Below are positions 1 through 10,000 of a stretch of DNA of 64,000 bases, piece by piece. Source of the stretch: Butyricimonas synergistica DSM 23225 (GTDB taxonomy: Bacteria; Bacteroidota; Bacteroidia; Bacteroidales; Marinifilaceae); contig NZ_KB903359.1 of assembly GCF_000379665.1 (NCBI RefSeq), forward strand, positions 385,815-449,814, given 5' to 3'. Under the pieces are notes generated by a model. It was not told the origin of the DNA. It did no database searches and saw only the letters and a program-made list of their open reading frames with translations. The first letter of the stretch is position 1; each line of letters starts with the position of its first letter. Position numbers and translations under genes: made by a program.

Positions 1-2
1 TT

Positions 3-1040
3 TGTTTCGGGGGAATTGCCACGTTGTTTTTGGAACCCACGTTACGGTTCTTTGGGGCAAGTGATGTCACAATGCCTTATGCCCGGGATTTCATGCAAGT
101 GATCCTTTTAGGAAATCCTATCGCTTTCACGTTCATCGGGCTGAACAATCTGATGCGGGCGACAGGATACCCGAAGAAAGCCATGTTGTCGTCCTTGTTG
201 ACGGTTTTCGTGAATATCATATTAGCGCCGATATTTATTTTCCATTTCGGGTGGGGCATCCGGGGTGCCGCATTTGCCACTGTGATAGCACAAGCAAGCG
301 GGCTGGTATGGATTTTGGCACATTTCCTGAACAAGAATAGTTCGGTACATTTCAAGGCGGGTATATTCCGGTTGAAAGGACGGATTATCAAAAGTATTCT
401 TTCTATCGGGATGTCGCCTTTCCTGATGAACTTGTGTGCCAGTACGGTGGTGATTATCTTGAATAATAGTTTCATGCGTTACGGTGGGGACTTGGCGATC
501 GGGGCTTACGGCATAGTGAACCGGGTGTTGACGTTGTTTATTATGATCGAGATCGGGCTCACGCAGGGAATGCAGCCGGTGGTAGGGTATAATTACGGGG
601 CGTTGTTGTTTGACCGGGTACGGCGTGTGTTGCGCTATGCCATGATCACGGGGATCTCGATTACGACTTTCGGTTTTATCACGAGCCAGTTATTTCCGAA
701 CTTTATCGTGGGGATGTTCACGGATAATCACGAGTTGACGGAACTTGCGAAGTATGGATTACGGATCACTTGCTTGTTATTTCCATTGGTGGGTTGTCAG
801 ATTATTATAACCAATTTCTTCCAGTCTATCGGGAAAGCAAAAGTTTCTATATTCCTGTCGTTGTCGCGTCAGTTGATTTTCTTGATACCGTTTCTGATTA
901 TTTTACCGCATTTCTGGGGAATCACAGGGGTATGGGCTAGTTTGCCTATGGCGGATTTTATTTCTTTCGTGATGGCGGTGGCTACATTATTTTATTTCAA
1001 TAAAAAGGGAATCCTTTTCAAGATGAACAAACAATTGTGA
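3..1040 (+). CDS. MATE family efflux transporter (5'-truncated)
   Basis: The reading frame is open to the window edge, so the start lies upstream; about 345 of a usual roughly 450 residues are present. The product is a polytopic inner-membrane protein with many hydrophobic segments separated by short basic loops. The layout fits the second lobe and part of the first lobe of a MATE multidrug/Na+ (or H+) antiporter, including the internal GMSPFLMN-like and TQGMQPVVGYNYGA segments typical of the family's second half. It ends with a basic tail. A bidirectional hairpin terminator follows about 55 bp downstream. The substrate cannot be told from sequence. The family call is firm, the specific function is not. 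Confidence 0.88.
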   Translation, partial: CFGGIATLFLEPTLRFFGASDVTMPYARDFMQVILLGNPIAFTFIGLNNLMRATGYPKKAMLSSLLTVFVNIILAPIFIFHFGWGIRGAAFATVIAQASGLVWILAHFLNKNSSVHFKAGIFRLKGRIIKSILSIGMSPFLMNLCASTVVIILNNSFMRYGGDLAIGAYGIVNRVLTLFIMIEIGLTQGMQPVVGYNYGALLFDRVRRVLRYAMITGISITTFGFITSQLFPNFIVGMFTDNHELTELAKYGLRITCLLFPLVGCQIIITNFFQSIGKAKVSIFLSLSRQLIFLIPFLIILPHFWGITGVWASLPMADFISFVMAVATLFYFNKKGILFKMNKQL

Positions 1041-1093
1041 GGAAAAGTGTGGTAAACGCTTTTTATGCATGTGGAAATATTTCCCATGAAATA

Positions 1094-1124
1094 AAAACGG
1101 GCTCAATTTCTTGAACCCGTTTTT
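1094..1124. terminator. Bidirectional hairpin terminator
   Basis: Two 14-base arms (AAAAACGGGCTCAA and TTGAACCCGTTTTT, one mismatch) enclose a short loop, with A/T tracts on both sides. It sits between the plus-strand MATE gene and a convergent minus-strand gene and can serve both. Confidence 0.8.
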
Positions 1125-1137
1125 GCTTAAAGAATGT

Positions 1138-1446
1138 CTAATCTTCCAGCGTGACTGCCCCCGAGAGAGCTACCGCTTCTTTATTGCGGAAAATCATAAT
1201 AGGCGATACAGCCTCGTAAGCTGTCATTATATACTCGAATAGTTGAGCCGTGGCTAATTTCCCGCGTTCAGCTAGTGAGAGTTTCAATTTCATACCCGTG
1301 TTTTCGTTCTCGCTTTTCTGTAACTCAGACAGACTGAGGAACTGTTTGGTTTCTAACAAGTATTGCACCCGATGCAATTCTTCTGGTTCGAAAAATAATT
1401 CGTAATTTTTCTCTTCCCGTTTCCGACTAAATAGAGTTGTTTTCAT
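1138..1446 (-). CDS. Small hypothetical protein (102 aa)
   Basis: A charged, soluble 102-residue protein with no signal peptide or membrane segment that I recognise. The N-terminus is very basic (KTTLFSRKREEK), followed by a mixed-charge helical stretch and a more hydrophobic C-terminal third (LFEYIMTAYEAVSPIMIFRN). It is read in the same direction as the secreted small protein 127 bp upstream, so the pair may be co-transcribed, and it ends just before a good terminator. The spacer ahead of its start is a GT/AT-rich run. I do not recognise a family. Being an open frame next to a terminator is the main support for it being real. Confidence 0.55.
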   Translation of the reverse strand: MKTTLFSRKREEKNYELFFEPEELHRVQYLLETKQFLSLSELQKSENENTGMKLKLSLAERGKLATAQLFEYIMTAYEAVSPIMIFRNKEAVALSGAVTLED

Positions 1447-1573
1447 TTTTATGTGTGTTGTGTGTGTATATATATAACGCTAGCGGCGTTGCTCCGTTTT
1501 ATTATTTGGGGAACACTAGGAATGTATCCTATGTATTCACGATACAAGATACGTGCCAATATGTGCGGATTCT

Positions 1574-1948
1574 TCAAATGATTAGAAGACAGAGTTCATG
1601 GAAGTATCGCTTAGGTTGCGACACGAACACGTCACGTGTTCCCGTGTGGTCTGTCTCCGGGTTGAGAATTGGACTTTCGTGCTTGTCTGAAGGTATTCCG
1701 TCCAGCATGACTCGTACCCGACATGGTAATTCCGATTTTCTCATGCTGAGAAGCGTGTTTTGGAGTACCGGGGTGTCATTGGGATTCATAAGATCAAAGG
1801 TTTCTGCCTTTTTAATGGAATCATGTATTTCGAAGATTTGACAAGCGATAGCACTACGTTGAGATTCTGTCATAACCAGTCCCATGGCAACATTCGTGAG
1901 TTGTGTTACCACCAAGATCAAAAGGCTATGTAATACGAATTTTATCAT
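1574..1948 (-). CDS. Small exported hypothetical protein (124 aa)
   Basis: The first ~23 residues (MIKFVLHSLLILVVTQLTNVAMG) form a plausible Sec signal peptide; the remainder is polar with two cysteines and no recognisable domain. A Bacteroidales-type promoter lies directly upstream, with TAAATTTG and a TTG box 20 bp further out on the minus strand, which supports expression. It precedes another small unknown gene on the same strand. The C-terminus ends in a short hydrophobic run (ELCLLII), which could mean the frame was truncated from a longer protein. Function unknown. Confidence 0.5.
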   Translation of the reverse strand: MIKFVLHSLLILVVTQLTNVAMGLVMTESQRSAIACQIFEIHDSIKKAETFDLMNPNDTPVLQNTLLSMRKSELPCRVRVMLDGIPSDKHESPILNPETDHTGTRDVFVSQPKRYFHELCLLII

Positions 1949-1964
1949 ACTTAGTGTTTTGTTT

Positions 1965-1996
1965 CAAATTTAATGAATTGATATTAGATATGCAAC
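1965..1996 (-). promoter_or_regulatory. Predicted Bacteroidales promoter
   Basis: On the minus strand a TTG -33 element and a TAAATTTG -7 element are separated by 20 bp. The -7 box lies about 16 bp upstream of the ATG of the small exported protein. It matches the Bacteroides consensus (TTTG, 19-21 bp, TAnnTTTG). Confidence 0.5.
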
Positions 1997-2430
1997 CTTT
2001 TTCGAGCCTTTTCTGCTTGTGTGCCTGAAAATAGGTATATTTACTACCTAAATGTTTGTGTTTTTATTTAAGAGGGAGAATATTTAACGTTTTAGGAATA
2101 TTTTTTCTGTTGGAATTGGGGGGACCTGTGTGCGGATCATAGGTGAGAGAATATTAAAATGAATATATTATGGAGATACATGATAGAAATGGAAATTTCT
2201 TGTTAAGAGAATGGAGGTTGGGGGATGCTGTTTCTCTAGCGAGAAATATCAGTAATTAGTGAGGGCAAATGGTTGGTGACAAAGTTGGACACGAAAGTTC
2301 CTTACAATTACAGGGAAAGTTTAAATAAAGAGCTGTTGGAAGGATTGCGGGAATTGGGTGGAGATTCTCAAGGAGTCTACGGATTTTGATTACGTGGTAA
2401 CCGCCACCGCACGAAAAGTCAGGGATGATG

Positions 2431-2509
2431 AACAGGTTTGGGACTTTCTATTTGTGAAAGTATCGTGAAAAAGATGGAAGGACAGATAGGAGCGAAGTCC
2501 GATTTATAA
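2431..2509 (+). pseudogene. Decayed C-terminal tail of a sensor histidine kinase
   Basis: From 2432 the plus strand reads T-G-L-G-L-S-I-C-E-S-I-V-K-K-M and then EGQIGAKSDL before a TAA at 2507. This is the G2-box segment of a histidine-kinase ATPase domain, where TGLGLSI..IV..M.G.I is nearly invariant. Immediately upstream the frame is broken by a TGA, and no N-terminal kinase region is visible. The preceding ~150 bp also look coding-like but are interrupted in all frames. I read it as the remnant of a deleted or degraded two-component kinase gene. How far the remnant extends upstream is uncertain. Confidence 0.6.
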
Positions 2510-2516
2510 TAAAAAC

Positions 2517-2546
2517 AATCACGCAACTCGTGAGAATTGCGTGATT
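2517..2546. terminator. glyA: Hairpin terminator downstream of glyA
   Basis: Arms AATCACGCAA and TTGCGTGATT around a short loop, with a T tract in both directions. It lies about 25 bp past the glyA stop on the minus strand. Confidence 0.75.
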
Positions 2547-2569
2547 TGTTTTTATGTATTCACGAATGA

Positions 2570-3850
2570 TTACCAAGCAAACATAGGTCTGTCGCCCATC
2601 ATTGCGTTTACTTCTTTCTTCACTTGCGTAATAACGGCAGTGTCGTCGATGTTGCTCAACACTCTGTCGATCATATCCACGATAATAGCCATGTGCTCCT
2701 CTTTCAAACCACGTGTCGTGATTGCGGGAGTTCCCACGCGTAAACCGGAAGTAGAGAACGGGGTACGGGTATCGAACGGAACCATGTTTTTGTTGATAGT
2801 GATGTCAGCTAATACCAAAGTATTTTCTGCTTTCTTACCGGTTAATTCCGGGAATTTGGTTCTCAAGTCAATCAACATGGAGTGGTTGTCCGTTCCTCCG
2901 GAAACAACTTTATAGCCTTTATCCATGAAGGCTTTTGCCATAGCTTTAGCATTGGCTTGCATTTGTTTTGCGTATTCAGTATAGCTGTCGGATAAAGCTT
3001 CTCCGAAAGCAACTGCTTTTGCGGCGATCACGTGTTCAAGCGGTCCGCCTTGTTGTCCCGGGAATACGGCAAAGTTGATGACTTGTGACATCATCTTGAT
3101 CTCTCCCTTTGGAGTCTTCAATCCCCAAGGATTTGGGAAATCTTTCGGGAGAAGAATCATACCTCCACGAGGTCCGCGAAGCGTTTTGTGAGTGGTGGTA
3201 GTCACGATATGGCAGTAATCCATCGGGTTGTTCAATAATCCTTTGGCGATTAATCCAGCAGGATGTGACATATCACACATTAATAAAGCGCCTACTTTAT
3301 CGGCGATCTCACGCATACGTTTGTAATCCCAGTCACGAGAATAAGCGGAAGCGCCGGATACAATCATTTTTGGCTTGTGTTCGATGGCTAATTTTTCCAT
3401 CTCGTCGTAATCCACCATTCCGGTTTCTTCTTTCACGTGATAGGCTACCGGGTGGTAGTTGATACCTGAAAGGTTAACGGGTGATCCGTGTGAAAGGTGT
3501 CCGCCATGAGCCAGGTCAAGACCCAAGAAAGTGTCGCCCGGTTTCATGCAAGCGAAGAACACTGCCGCGTTAGCTTGTGCTCCTGAGTGCGGTTGCACGT
3601 TAGCGAACTCGGCACCGAATAATTTGCAAGCGCGGTCTATAGCCAATTGTTCCGTTTGGTCAACGATTTGGCAACCACCATAATAACGTGCTCCGGGGTA
3701 TCCTTCAGCATATTTGTTCGTCAAGCAAGAACCCATGGCTTGCATAACTTGTTCGCTCACGAAGTTTTCTGAAGCGATTAGTTCCAGTCCTTCTTTCTGG
3801 CGATGGCTTTCCTGAGCAATCAGGTCGAAAATTTGAGTATCTCTTTCCAT
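2570..3850 (-). CDS. glyA: Serine hydroxymethyltransferase
   Basis: PLP enzyme that interconverts serine and glycine with transfer of a one-carbon unit to tetrahydrofolate; cytoplasmic. The 426-aa length is normal for the bacterial enzyme. Family landmarks are in order: ELIASENF near residue 24, NKYAEGYPG near 45, the [10 protein letters not shown] segment near 88, and [15 protein letters not shown] with the PLP-binding lysine at residue 222. It is a single gene with its own promoter (TTTG, 19 bp, TAATTTTG) 43-73 bp upstream and its own terminator. Nothing is missing or unusual. Confidence 0.98.
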   Translation of the reverse strand: MERDTQIFDLIAQESHRQKEGLELIASENFVSEQVMQAMGSCLTNKYAEGYPGARYYGGCQIVDQTEQLAIDRACKLFGAEFANVQPHSGAQANAAVFFACMKPGDTFLGLDLAHGGHLSHGSPVNLSGINYHPVAYHVKEETGMVDYDEMEKLAIEHKPKMIVSGASAYSRDWDYKRMREIADKVGALLMCDMSHPAGLIAKGLLNNPMDYCHIVTTTTHKTLRGPRGGMILLPKDFPNPWGLKTPKGEIKMMSQVINFAVFPGQQGGPLEHVIAAKAVAFGEALSDSYTEYAKQMQANAKAMAKAFMDKGYKVVSGGTDNHSMLIDLRTKFPELTGKKAENTLVLADITINKNMVPFDTRTPFSTSGLRVGTPAITTRGLKEEHMAIIVDMIDRVLSNIDDTAVITQVKKEVNAMMGDRPMFAW

Positions 3851-3892
3851 TATTTAGGTTTTTAATAATATAGACGTTTATAAAATCTTGCC

Positions 3893-3923
3893 CAAAATTA
3901 TACTAATCGTCCGTCTAAACAAA
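3893..3923 (-). promoter_or_regulatory. glyA: Predicted glyA promoter
   Basis: On the minus strand a TTTG box (3920-3923) and a TAATTTTG box (3893-3900) are separated by exactly 19 bp, a full match to the Bacteroidales consensus. The -7 box is 43 bp upstream of the glyA ATG. Confidence 0.7.
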
Positions 3924-4009
3924 GTATTTCCCGACTTTTTTTCGTTCTCCCTCTTTTTAATTTTCAAATATTTATTTATGTTTGTTGTTGTATTAAAAAA
4001 TGACTTGCT

Positions 4010-4504
4010 ATGGAAAATCCTTTTGAAACAGAAAAAGCGGTAAGACCGACATTTCTGACAGTACTTTGCATTTTGACGTTTATTGGTAGTGGTTGGGGAA
4101 CTGTGTCTAATTTATTTAGTTTGATCGCGTTCTCGCCAGAAGCTATAGTGGCACAGATCCAGCAGATAACAACGATGACTGCTACGGAAGGATCTCCATC
4201 GTGGCTATCTTCTATTGTAGGATCTTCCATCGAAGTGTTGCAGACATCTATCAAACATGGGACTGCTATCTATTCACTCTTGACTTTGTTCTCGTTGATG
4301 AGTTTGGGTGGAGCAATCCTGATGTTTAGATTGAAAAAAATAGGTTTCTACTTGTATGCTGTTGCTCAGATAGCTCAATTGTTCGTGTTGCCCATGTATT
4401 CCGGTTGGAATGTGGTAGTTATGGCTTCAATGATCGCATCCGGTATTTTTGCCGTGTTGTTCATTATCCTGTATGGCGTGAATCTCGGTAAGATGAATAA
4501 TTAA
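4010..4504 (+). CDS. Small four-helix membrane protein of unknown function
   Basis: A 164-aa protein with four hydrophobic segments (about residues 15-40, 85-105, 112-130, 137-157) and a short charged N-terminus (MENPFETEKAVRP). The first half carries a soluble loop rich in Ile, Ser and Gln between helices 1 and 2. The layout is common among uncharacterised Bacteroidota membrane proteins; I do not recognise a functional family. A TATGTTTG -7-like box lies 26 bp upstream, with only a weak -33. It is a single gene bounded by the glyA promoter region and a strong terminator. Confidence 0.75.
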   Translation: MENPFETEKAVRPTFLTVLCILTFIGSGWGTVSNLFSLIAFSPEAIVAQIQQITTMTATEGSPSWLSSIVGSSIEVLQTSIKHGTAIYSLLTLFSLMSLGGAILMFRLKKIGFYLYAVAQIAQLFVLPMYSGWNVVVMASMIASGIFAVLFIILYGVNLGKMNN

Positions 4505-4542
4505 TTCGGCTGATACTTGATTGTAAAGATTATATTTTTGAT

Positions 4543-4585
4543 AAAACTCCCATGATATTTATTGCTTGAATATCATGGGAGTTTT
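4543..4585. terminator. Bidirectional hairpin terminator
   Basis: Perfect 16-base arms (AAAACTCCCATGATAT and its complement) around an 11-base loop. It lies between the convergent membrane-protein gene and the end of the SusCD locus. Confidence 0.85.
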
Positions 4586-4612
4586 TAGTTTTTCAGATCA
4601 TGTATACCCGAA

Positions 4613-5521
4613 TCACATCACTGCATTCCCGATCTTTTGCAGATCGACGTTATACATTGTTTTGAAGTAATCTATGACCAAGTTGTATTTTCGGTTAATC
4701 ATGTTGTTTACGTCTTTGGAGGGATGCAGAATTCCCCGGTAGGTATAATCTCCTGCTCCCGTTTCTGTATTCAACACGTCGAAAGGGGTAGTGACAATCG
4801 CCTGTATGTAGTATTTAAAGTCGGTAATTGGGGTGGCAATTTGTGCGTTTCCGTTAATGAATCCCAGGGAATACATGGTAGAATTACTTACATAGTCACC
4901 ATATGCAGACAATTGGGTGAAGGCTTCGTCTATTTGCAATTTCCCCACGTCCATAGCGTGCCATAGCAGTTCCACGTTTAAAGTATCCTTCAATAAACTA
5001 GCCGCGTGTTCGTTCATGTTGTCGATTTCCTTGTTCCCGTAATTCATGGCAATCATATCGATGCTCGAAAAGAGAGGAATGTCAACAATGGGAACACTCG
5101 CCAGAGGTTGGGAGTATTGTAATTTGCTACAAAGCAAGAATTTTAGTGGCATAAAACGCTGTAATGTAGAATCCGGGTAATACTTGAAGAGATAGTCTTC
5201 CAGGAATTCTACCTGTTTCCCGGCGTAATCCTGGTCGGCAGGTTCGCTGATAAAGCCCCACGACCACTCGCCGTCCTTCTCGATGGCTTCTTGCCAGCTA
5301 GTCTGTCCCCAGTAAATATCTTTCGGTTCGAACTCGTACAGGATAAAGAAACCGCACCGTTTGTTCCAGTCCACGATGCGGGTATCGTAATCATGATTCC
5401 CTTGGGGGAGGGTATAGGTCATTTCCAGCCCTTCCGTGGGGCTTAACCGATCCTCGTCGTTGCAGGCACTCCCGAGAAACATCCCTAGGATTGCGTATAT
5501 TAATATATTTATCTTCTTCAT
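4613..5521 (-). CDS. SusCD-associated lipoprotein, metallohydrolase-like but lacking HExxH
   Basis: Last gene of the FecI/FecR/SusC/SusD locus, 33 bp after susD. I take the start at 5521 because it places a lipoprotein signal directly at the N-terminus (MKKINILIYAILGMFLGSAC, lipobox Cys at residue 20); an upstream Met at 5548 is possible. Its layout, with FILYEF...IYWGQ early, a long middle, and YNVDLQKIG at the end, resembles the lipoproteins annotated as substrate import-associated zinc metallohydrolases of TonB/SusD loci. I see no HExxH motif; where I would expect it there is only LLWHAMDVGK. The protein is therefore probably a surface or periplasmic accessory lipoprotein, not a proven hydrolase. 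Family assignment is from memory and moderate. Confidence 0.7.
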   Translation of the reverse strand: MKKINILIYAILGMFLGSACNDEDRLSPTEGLEMTYTLPQGNHDYDTRIVDWNKRCGFFILYEFEPKDIYWGQTSWQEAIEKDGEWSWGFISEPADQDYAGKQVEFLEDYLFKYYPDSTLQRFMPLKFLLCSKLQYSQPLASVPIVDIPLFSSIDMIAMNYGNKEIDNMNEHAASLLKDTLNVELLWHAMDVGKLQIDEAFTQLSAYGDYVSNSTMYSLGFINGNAQIATPITDFKYYIQAIVTTPFDVLNTETGAGDYTYRGILHPSKDVNNMINRKYNLVIDYFKTMYNVDLQKIGNAVM

Positions 5522-5554
5522 GCGATCTAAATTTAAAATGTTCAACATTCTCGG

Positions 5555-7033
5555 CTATTGCGGATTTTGAGTTAAAGCGGGGTTGGCATCCCTTGCCGAT
5601 TGGGGAATAGGCAGGACATAACGAGGTGACTCCGGTTGTAGTACGAACTCCTGCTTTATACCCGTGAAACTGATAAACTCGTGTTTCAGACCGGGCATTC
5701 CGTAACGCCTTAGGTCGAACCAGCGATGATACTCCTCGAAACACAGCTCCCGCCGACGTTCCTCCTTGCAGAAGTTTAACAGATCATCGAACGCGGTATA
5801 AGATTTGGGTACGTATGCCGCCAGGCGGGTGTCGTATCGATGTTCCCGTAGGGTATTCAGGTCTACCAGAGCCTTTACCCGTGATTCGTCGTCCTGAGTT
5901 TCCCCGAATTTCCGGATGTAGGCTTCCGCCCGGTTCAGGTAAACTTCGGCAGTTCGCAATCCCATTTGATGTTCGTCTTTTGCCCGGTTCATAATCAGAG
6001 GACCGGAATAAGTACCGAACAGGTTGCTAAACGTGATGAAGGACTTCTTGCGCAGGTCTTTGGCGTCATTCGTGTCCTCGTACGACTTGATCAAGTCATC
6101 CGAAACTGCGTATGGCGGTTTGGTAAGTAAAAAGCTATAATCATTCACGCTACCCAGATTGGGCGCCCCGCGGTATAGCCATATAATCTCTTTGCTCTCT
6201 TTCGGGTCGCACACGCCGGAGTACATGGCTCCTTGACTTTTTCCGCCAAGGGATGTAAAATTGATATAGGCACTCAACGCAGGTTTCGCCTGCAACAATT
6301 GATTCGAGAACTCGATTGATTTGTCCCATTCCTCCATGTACAGGTACACGCGAGAGAGTAAGACTTTTGTAGCCGGTAGAGAGATCTCGTACACGCTCAC
6401 GGTGTGCGTGTTTTCTGTCAACAGCTGATTGGCTTCCAGCAAATCCTTCTCTATTTGCTTATACACGGCAGCCACGGAGGCTCGGGTGAAATACTCGTCA
6501 CGCACGCCGGAATCCAGTTTCAGGGGTACACCCGGGTTTTGTTCCGGGTCGCCGTAATTGTATGGCAAACCGAAATAATTTACCAGCAGAAGATAATAAA
6601 AAGACCGTAAGGTGAGGCACTGTCCCCGTAGGAAGGCTTTTCGTTCCGGTGTACCGGAAACTTCAGACAGTTCATCCATGACCACGTTGCAACCCATGAT
6701 CTTTTTGTAATAATCTTCCCACAGGTTAAAACTTGTCATCATCAAGGGGACCCATGACCAGCAGAATATTTCCCGTTCTTTTTCAAGGATTCCTGCAAAC
6801 GTGGAGGGGCTACCATACACGACAGACACCCCGTTACACTGGATGTCATCCGTCAGCACATCCGTGAACAGGTATTGTTCCGGATATTTCGGGTACACGT
6901 CGCCCAGTAGCAAAGATTCCAGTTCGTCCACGGTAGAAGGGCGTACCTCGTCTTGGCTGGCTTCTTTCAGAAAATCACTACATCCTGTACTACACAGGAG
7001 TAATAACAATAAACTTATAACTTGTATTTTCAT
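5555..7033 (-). CDS. RagB/SusD family outer-membrane nutrient-binding lipoprotein
   Basis: A 492-aa SusD-like protein with a lipoprotein signal (lipobox STGC, Cys at residue 18) followed by SDFLKEASQDEV, a typical SusD start. The TPR-like SusD fold is indicated by the AEVYLNRAEAYIRKFG segment and the C-terminal KEERRRELCFEEYHRWFDLRRYG motif, with PIPQSARDANPALTQNPQ as the closing strand. It would form the lid of the SusC transporter encoded 18 bp upstream. The substrate cannot be predicted; no glycoside hydrolase or protease gene lies in the locus. Confidence 0.95.
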   Translation of the reverse strand: MKIQVISLLLLLLCSTGCSDFLKEASQDEVRPSTVDELESLLLGDVYPKYPEQYLFTDVLTDDIQCNGVSVVYGSPSTFAGILEKEREIFCWSWVPLMMTSFNLWEDYYKKIMGCNVVMDELSEVSGTPERKAFLRGQCLTLRSFYYLLLVNYFGLPYNYGDPEQNPGVPLKLDSGVRDEYFTRASVAAVYKQIEKDLLEANQLLTENTHTVSVYEISLPATKVLLSRVYLYMEEWDKSIEFSNQLLQAKPALSAYINFTSLGGKSQGAMYSGVCDPKESKEIIWLYRGAPNLGSVNDYSFLLTKPPYAVSDDLIKSYEDTNDAKDLRKKSFITFSNLFGTYSGPLIMNRAKDEHQMGLRTAEVYLNRAEAYIRKFGETQDDESRVKALVDLNTLREHRYDTRLAAYVPKSYTAFDDLLNFCKEERRRELCFEEYHRWFDLRRYGMPGLKHEFISFTGIKQEFVLQPESPRYVLPIPQSARDANPALTQNPQ

Positions 7034-7051
7034 AATCTCTTGTATTTCCGG

Positions 7052-10000
7052 TTAAAAACTCACGTTCAAACTAAAAGTATAAGTCTTGCTTAGCGGTTGA
7101 TTGCCCATGGCAACTTCCGGATCCACTCCCTTGTAGTCTTTGCTGACGATTTGGAAAGGATTGCTTACCACGAACGAGAAACTCACGCTCTGGGCGAATT
7201 GCTCGATCCATTTCTGCGGTACGTTGTACGACAGCGATATATTGTTGCAACGCAAGTAAGAGGCGTTCACGACCCGTGCGGATGAATAGTTGTACATCTC
7301 GTAAGGGTAAAGCTGGTAATCATATCTGTCATTGCCGAAGGGTTTAATTCCCTCGTTCTTGAACATATCGGGGATAGAGGGAATCTTCGTGGTAGCCTCG
7401 TCACCTTTTTTCCTCCAACGCTTCACCATATCTTTCGATAGATTGTTGTACTCGCTCACTGCCAGATTGAAATTTTCTTCATCATACAGGGGTGCTAACA
7501 ATTTCTTTGCCCCAAGACTCAGGTAGAAGGAAGTTCCCAACGTCAGGCTGCGATAGCGGAAATTCATGTTGATACCCGTGGAAAAATCGGGTTCCAGTTT
7601 CCCGGCATATTGCATATATTGCGTTACATCCCGGATAGCCGCTTCATTTTCTACACCGCTCAAATCAATATCCGGGGCTCCGTTCTCGGGGTTCAACCCG
7701 TTGAAACCGAAAACCCAGAAACCGGAAACGGGATACCCTTTTCTATTCAAGGAACCGCTCACCGCCGTTTTCCAGTCATCCTTGTCTTCCAGCGTGCTCT
7801 TGATCTTGTTGTAGTTCTTGGAGAAATTGGCTCCTACAGACCACACGAAGTCTTTCGTGCGTACGGGAACGAAGGACACTGCCATGTCCCAACCCGAGTT
7901 GGTCATGTTACCGCCGTTGATTGCCATGGAAGTTACCCCGTTCTCGTAAGGGACGTTCTTGTAAACGATCATATCCACGGTACGCTTGTAATAGTAATTG
8001 AAAGACAGGTTGATCTTGTTGTGCAAGATACTGAAATCTAATCCCGTGTTCACGGTTTTTGTCTTTTCCCAAGTCAATCCCGGGGCGGGTAGTGTCTTCA
8101 CGTTCAGTACATATTTCCCGGTTTTCTCGTCGATACCCCCGCTGCTCGGGATGGTGGTAATCAGATCCGGACCCACATTCTCTGCCGCATTCCCTTGGTA
8201 CCCGTAGGAAACTTGGAGGCTGACATCGTTCAATAGGTCTTGCCCGTCCAGCCAATGCTCCCGGCTCATGTTCCATCGCAAACCGACCGACCACACGGGT
8301 TGGTAACGGGTACGTTTGTCCTGTCCGAATCGATTGGAAGCATCCGAACGGATACTGGCATTGAAAGCGTACCGGTTGTCGTATATGTAACTTGCTGTAG
8401 CATAGAAGGACAGAAAGTTAGAGGTTTGATCCGTGATCTTCGGGGAGGTCACCGCATATTGATTCGCGTATTGCCCCTCGTCATTCTCCGTTGCGGGAAC
8501 TGCGGCGAAACTTTTACCCCAGTCCGGTAGGTAGCCGTATTGTGTTTGCGTGCTTCCGTCGATCTTGGTACTTCTGCATTCCTGACCGATCATCAGCGTG
8601 ATCCCGTGCTTTCCCAATACCCGCACGTATTCCAGTGAATTACGCCACGTGTAGTTCATATTCCGGTTCTCCGATTGGGTCAACATTCCCCCGTGGGGCA
8701 GACTGCCGTCCTGTCGCATGATTCCCGTGACGGGATCTATTGCGTGGTACTCGTATCTTCGTAAGTTTGTGATATAATTGGTTTGCTCCGAGTAGTAAGA
8801 TTCCCCGTGGACGGACGTGTAATTGAAACCGAATAAAGTGGAAAATACCAATCCCTCCATGATCGTGAGGCGCAGGTTGAAAGAACTGTTCAGGCTGGAA
8901 GTCGAGTTCTCGTTCCCGCTGTGCTGTTTCTCGAATAAATAATTGTACCTGAACGCTTCTGACCCTCCTGTGTTTAAAGGATAAAAAGAAAGTTCTCCCT
9001 CCTCGTCATAGCAGGCTATTGCCCGGCTTGTCTTGCTGGCATAGGCGTAAGGATCTGTCCCGAGGAAGCCTTTCGTTTTTATGTACGCACCGGATAGCGA
9101 GAAACTGGCAGTCACCCGCTCCCAGAATGAAGACGAGATACTCAGGCTGCCGTTGTATTTTCGTTGGCTATTTCCTTTTGCCGTGTTGTTGGCGTCCGAG
9201 AACCCGAACGATGCCCGGTAAGTAGATCGGTTGCTTCCCCCAGAGAGGCTGACGTTATGATTATGGCTGAACGGGTTGCAGAACAGAATATCAAACCAGT
9301 CCGTGTTCATCGATTCCAATCTTTTTACTTCCCGGCTAAAGTCTTCCAGGGAAATTTCTCTCAATTTGTATTTTAAAGCCCAATGCAAGTAGCCCACCTG
9401 TTGCGTGGTGAACAACCCCCCGTTCTCGTATATCTCTCTGGAAAAATCCACTCGCTGCTTCGAGTTCATCAGGTTCATCTTGTCATACGTGATCTTTGAT
9501 CCGGTAGAGAAGTTCCCCGAGTAACCGATTGCCAAACGCCCCCGTTCTCCTTTTTTCGTCGTGATAACGATCACCCCGTTTGCCGCCTTCACGCCATAGA
9601 TAGCTGTGGCGGAAGCATCTTTTAGTACCGTGATATTATCAATGTCATTCGGGTTCAACCAAGAGATGGCTCCTCCCACGAATTCGTTAATCATGTCTTC
9701 ATTGCCGATATTCGTCAACTCGGTTGCGTTGAAAGGCAGCGGGTCTTCCTGTATGATTCCGTCCACCACCCACACCGGGTCGGCGTTCCCGATCAGGGTG
9801 GAAGTCCCCCGCACCCTTACTTTCTGGCGAGTACCCGTCAGCCCGCTTTGATTCATGACCATCACGCCCGGCAGTTTTCCCTGTAATGCCTGTTCCAATG
9901 ATTGTGAACCGTTAAGGATCAAATCTTTTGCCTTCACGTTGCTTGTGGCACCCACCATGCTGCTTTTTTTCAGTACTTGGTATCCCGTCACCACGACTTC

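Noticed and set aside
1437..1841. 134-aa plus-strand frame
   Set aside because: It overlaps the exported small protein on the other strand and has no promoter or family signs.
7610..8530. Plus-strand frames inside susC
   Set aside because: Shadow frames of a well-supported SusC gene.
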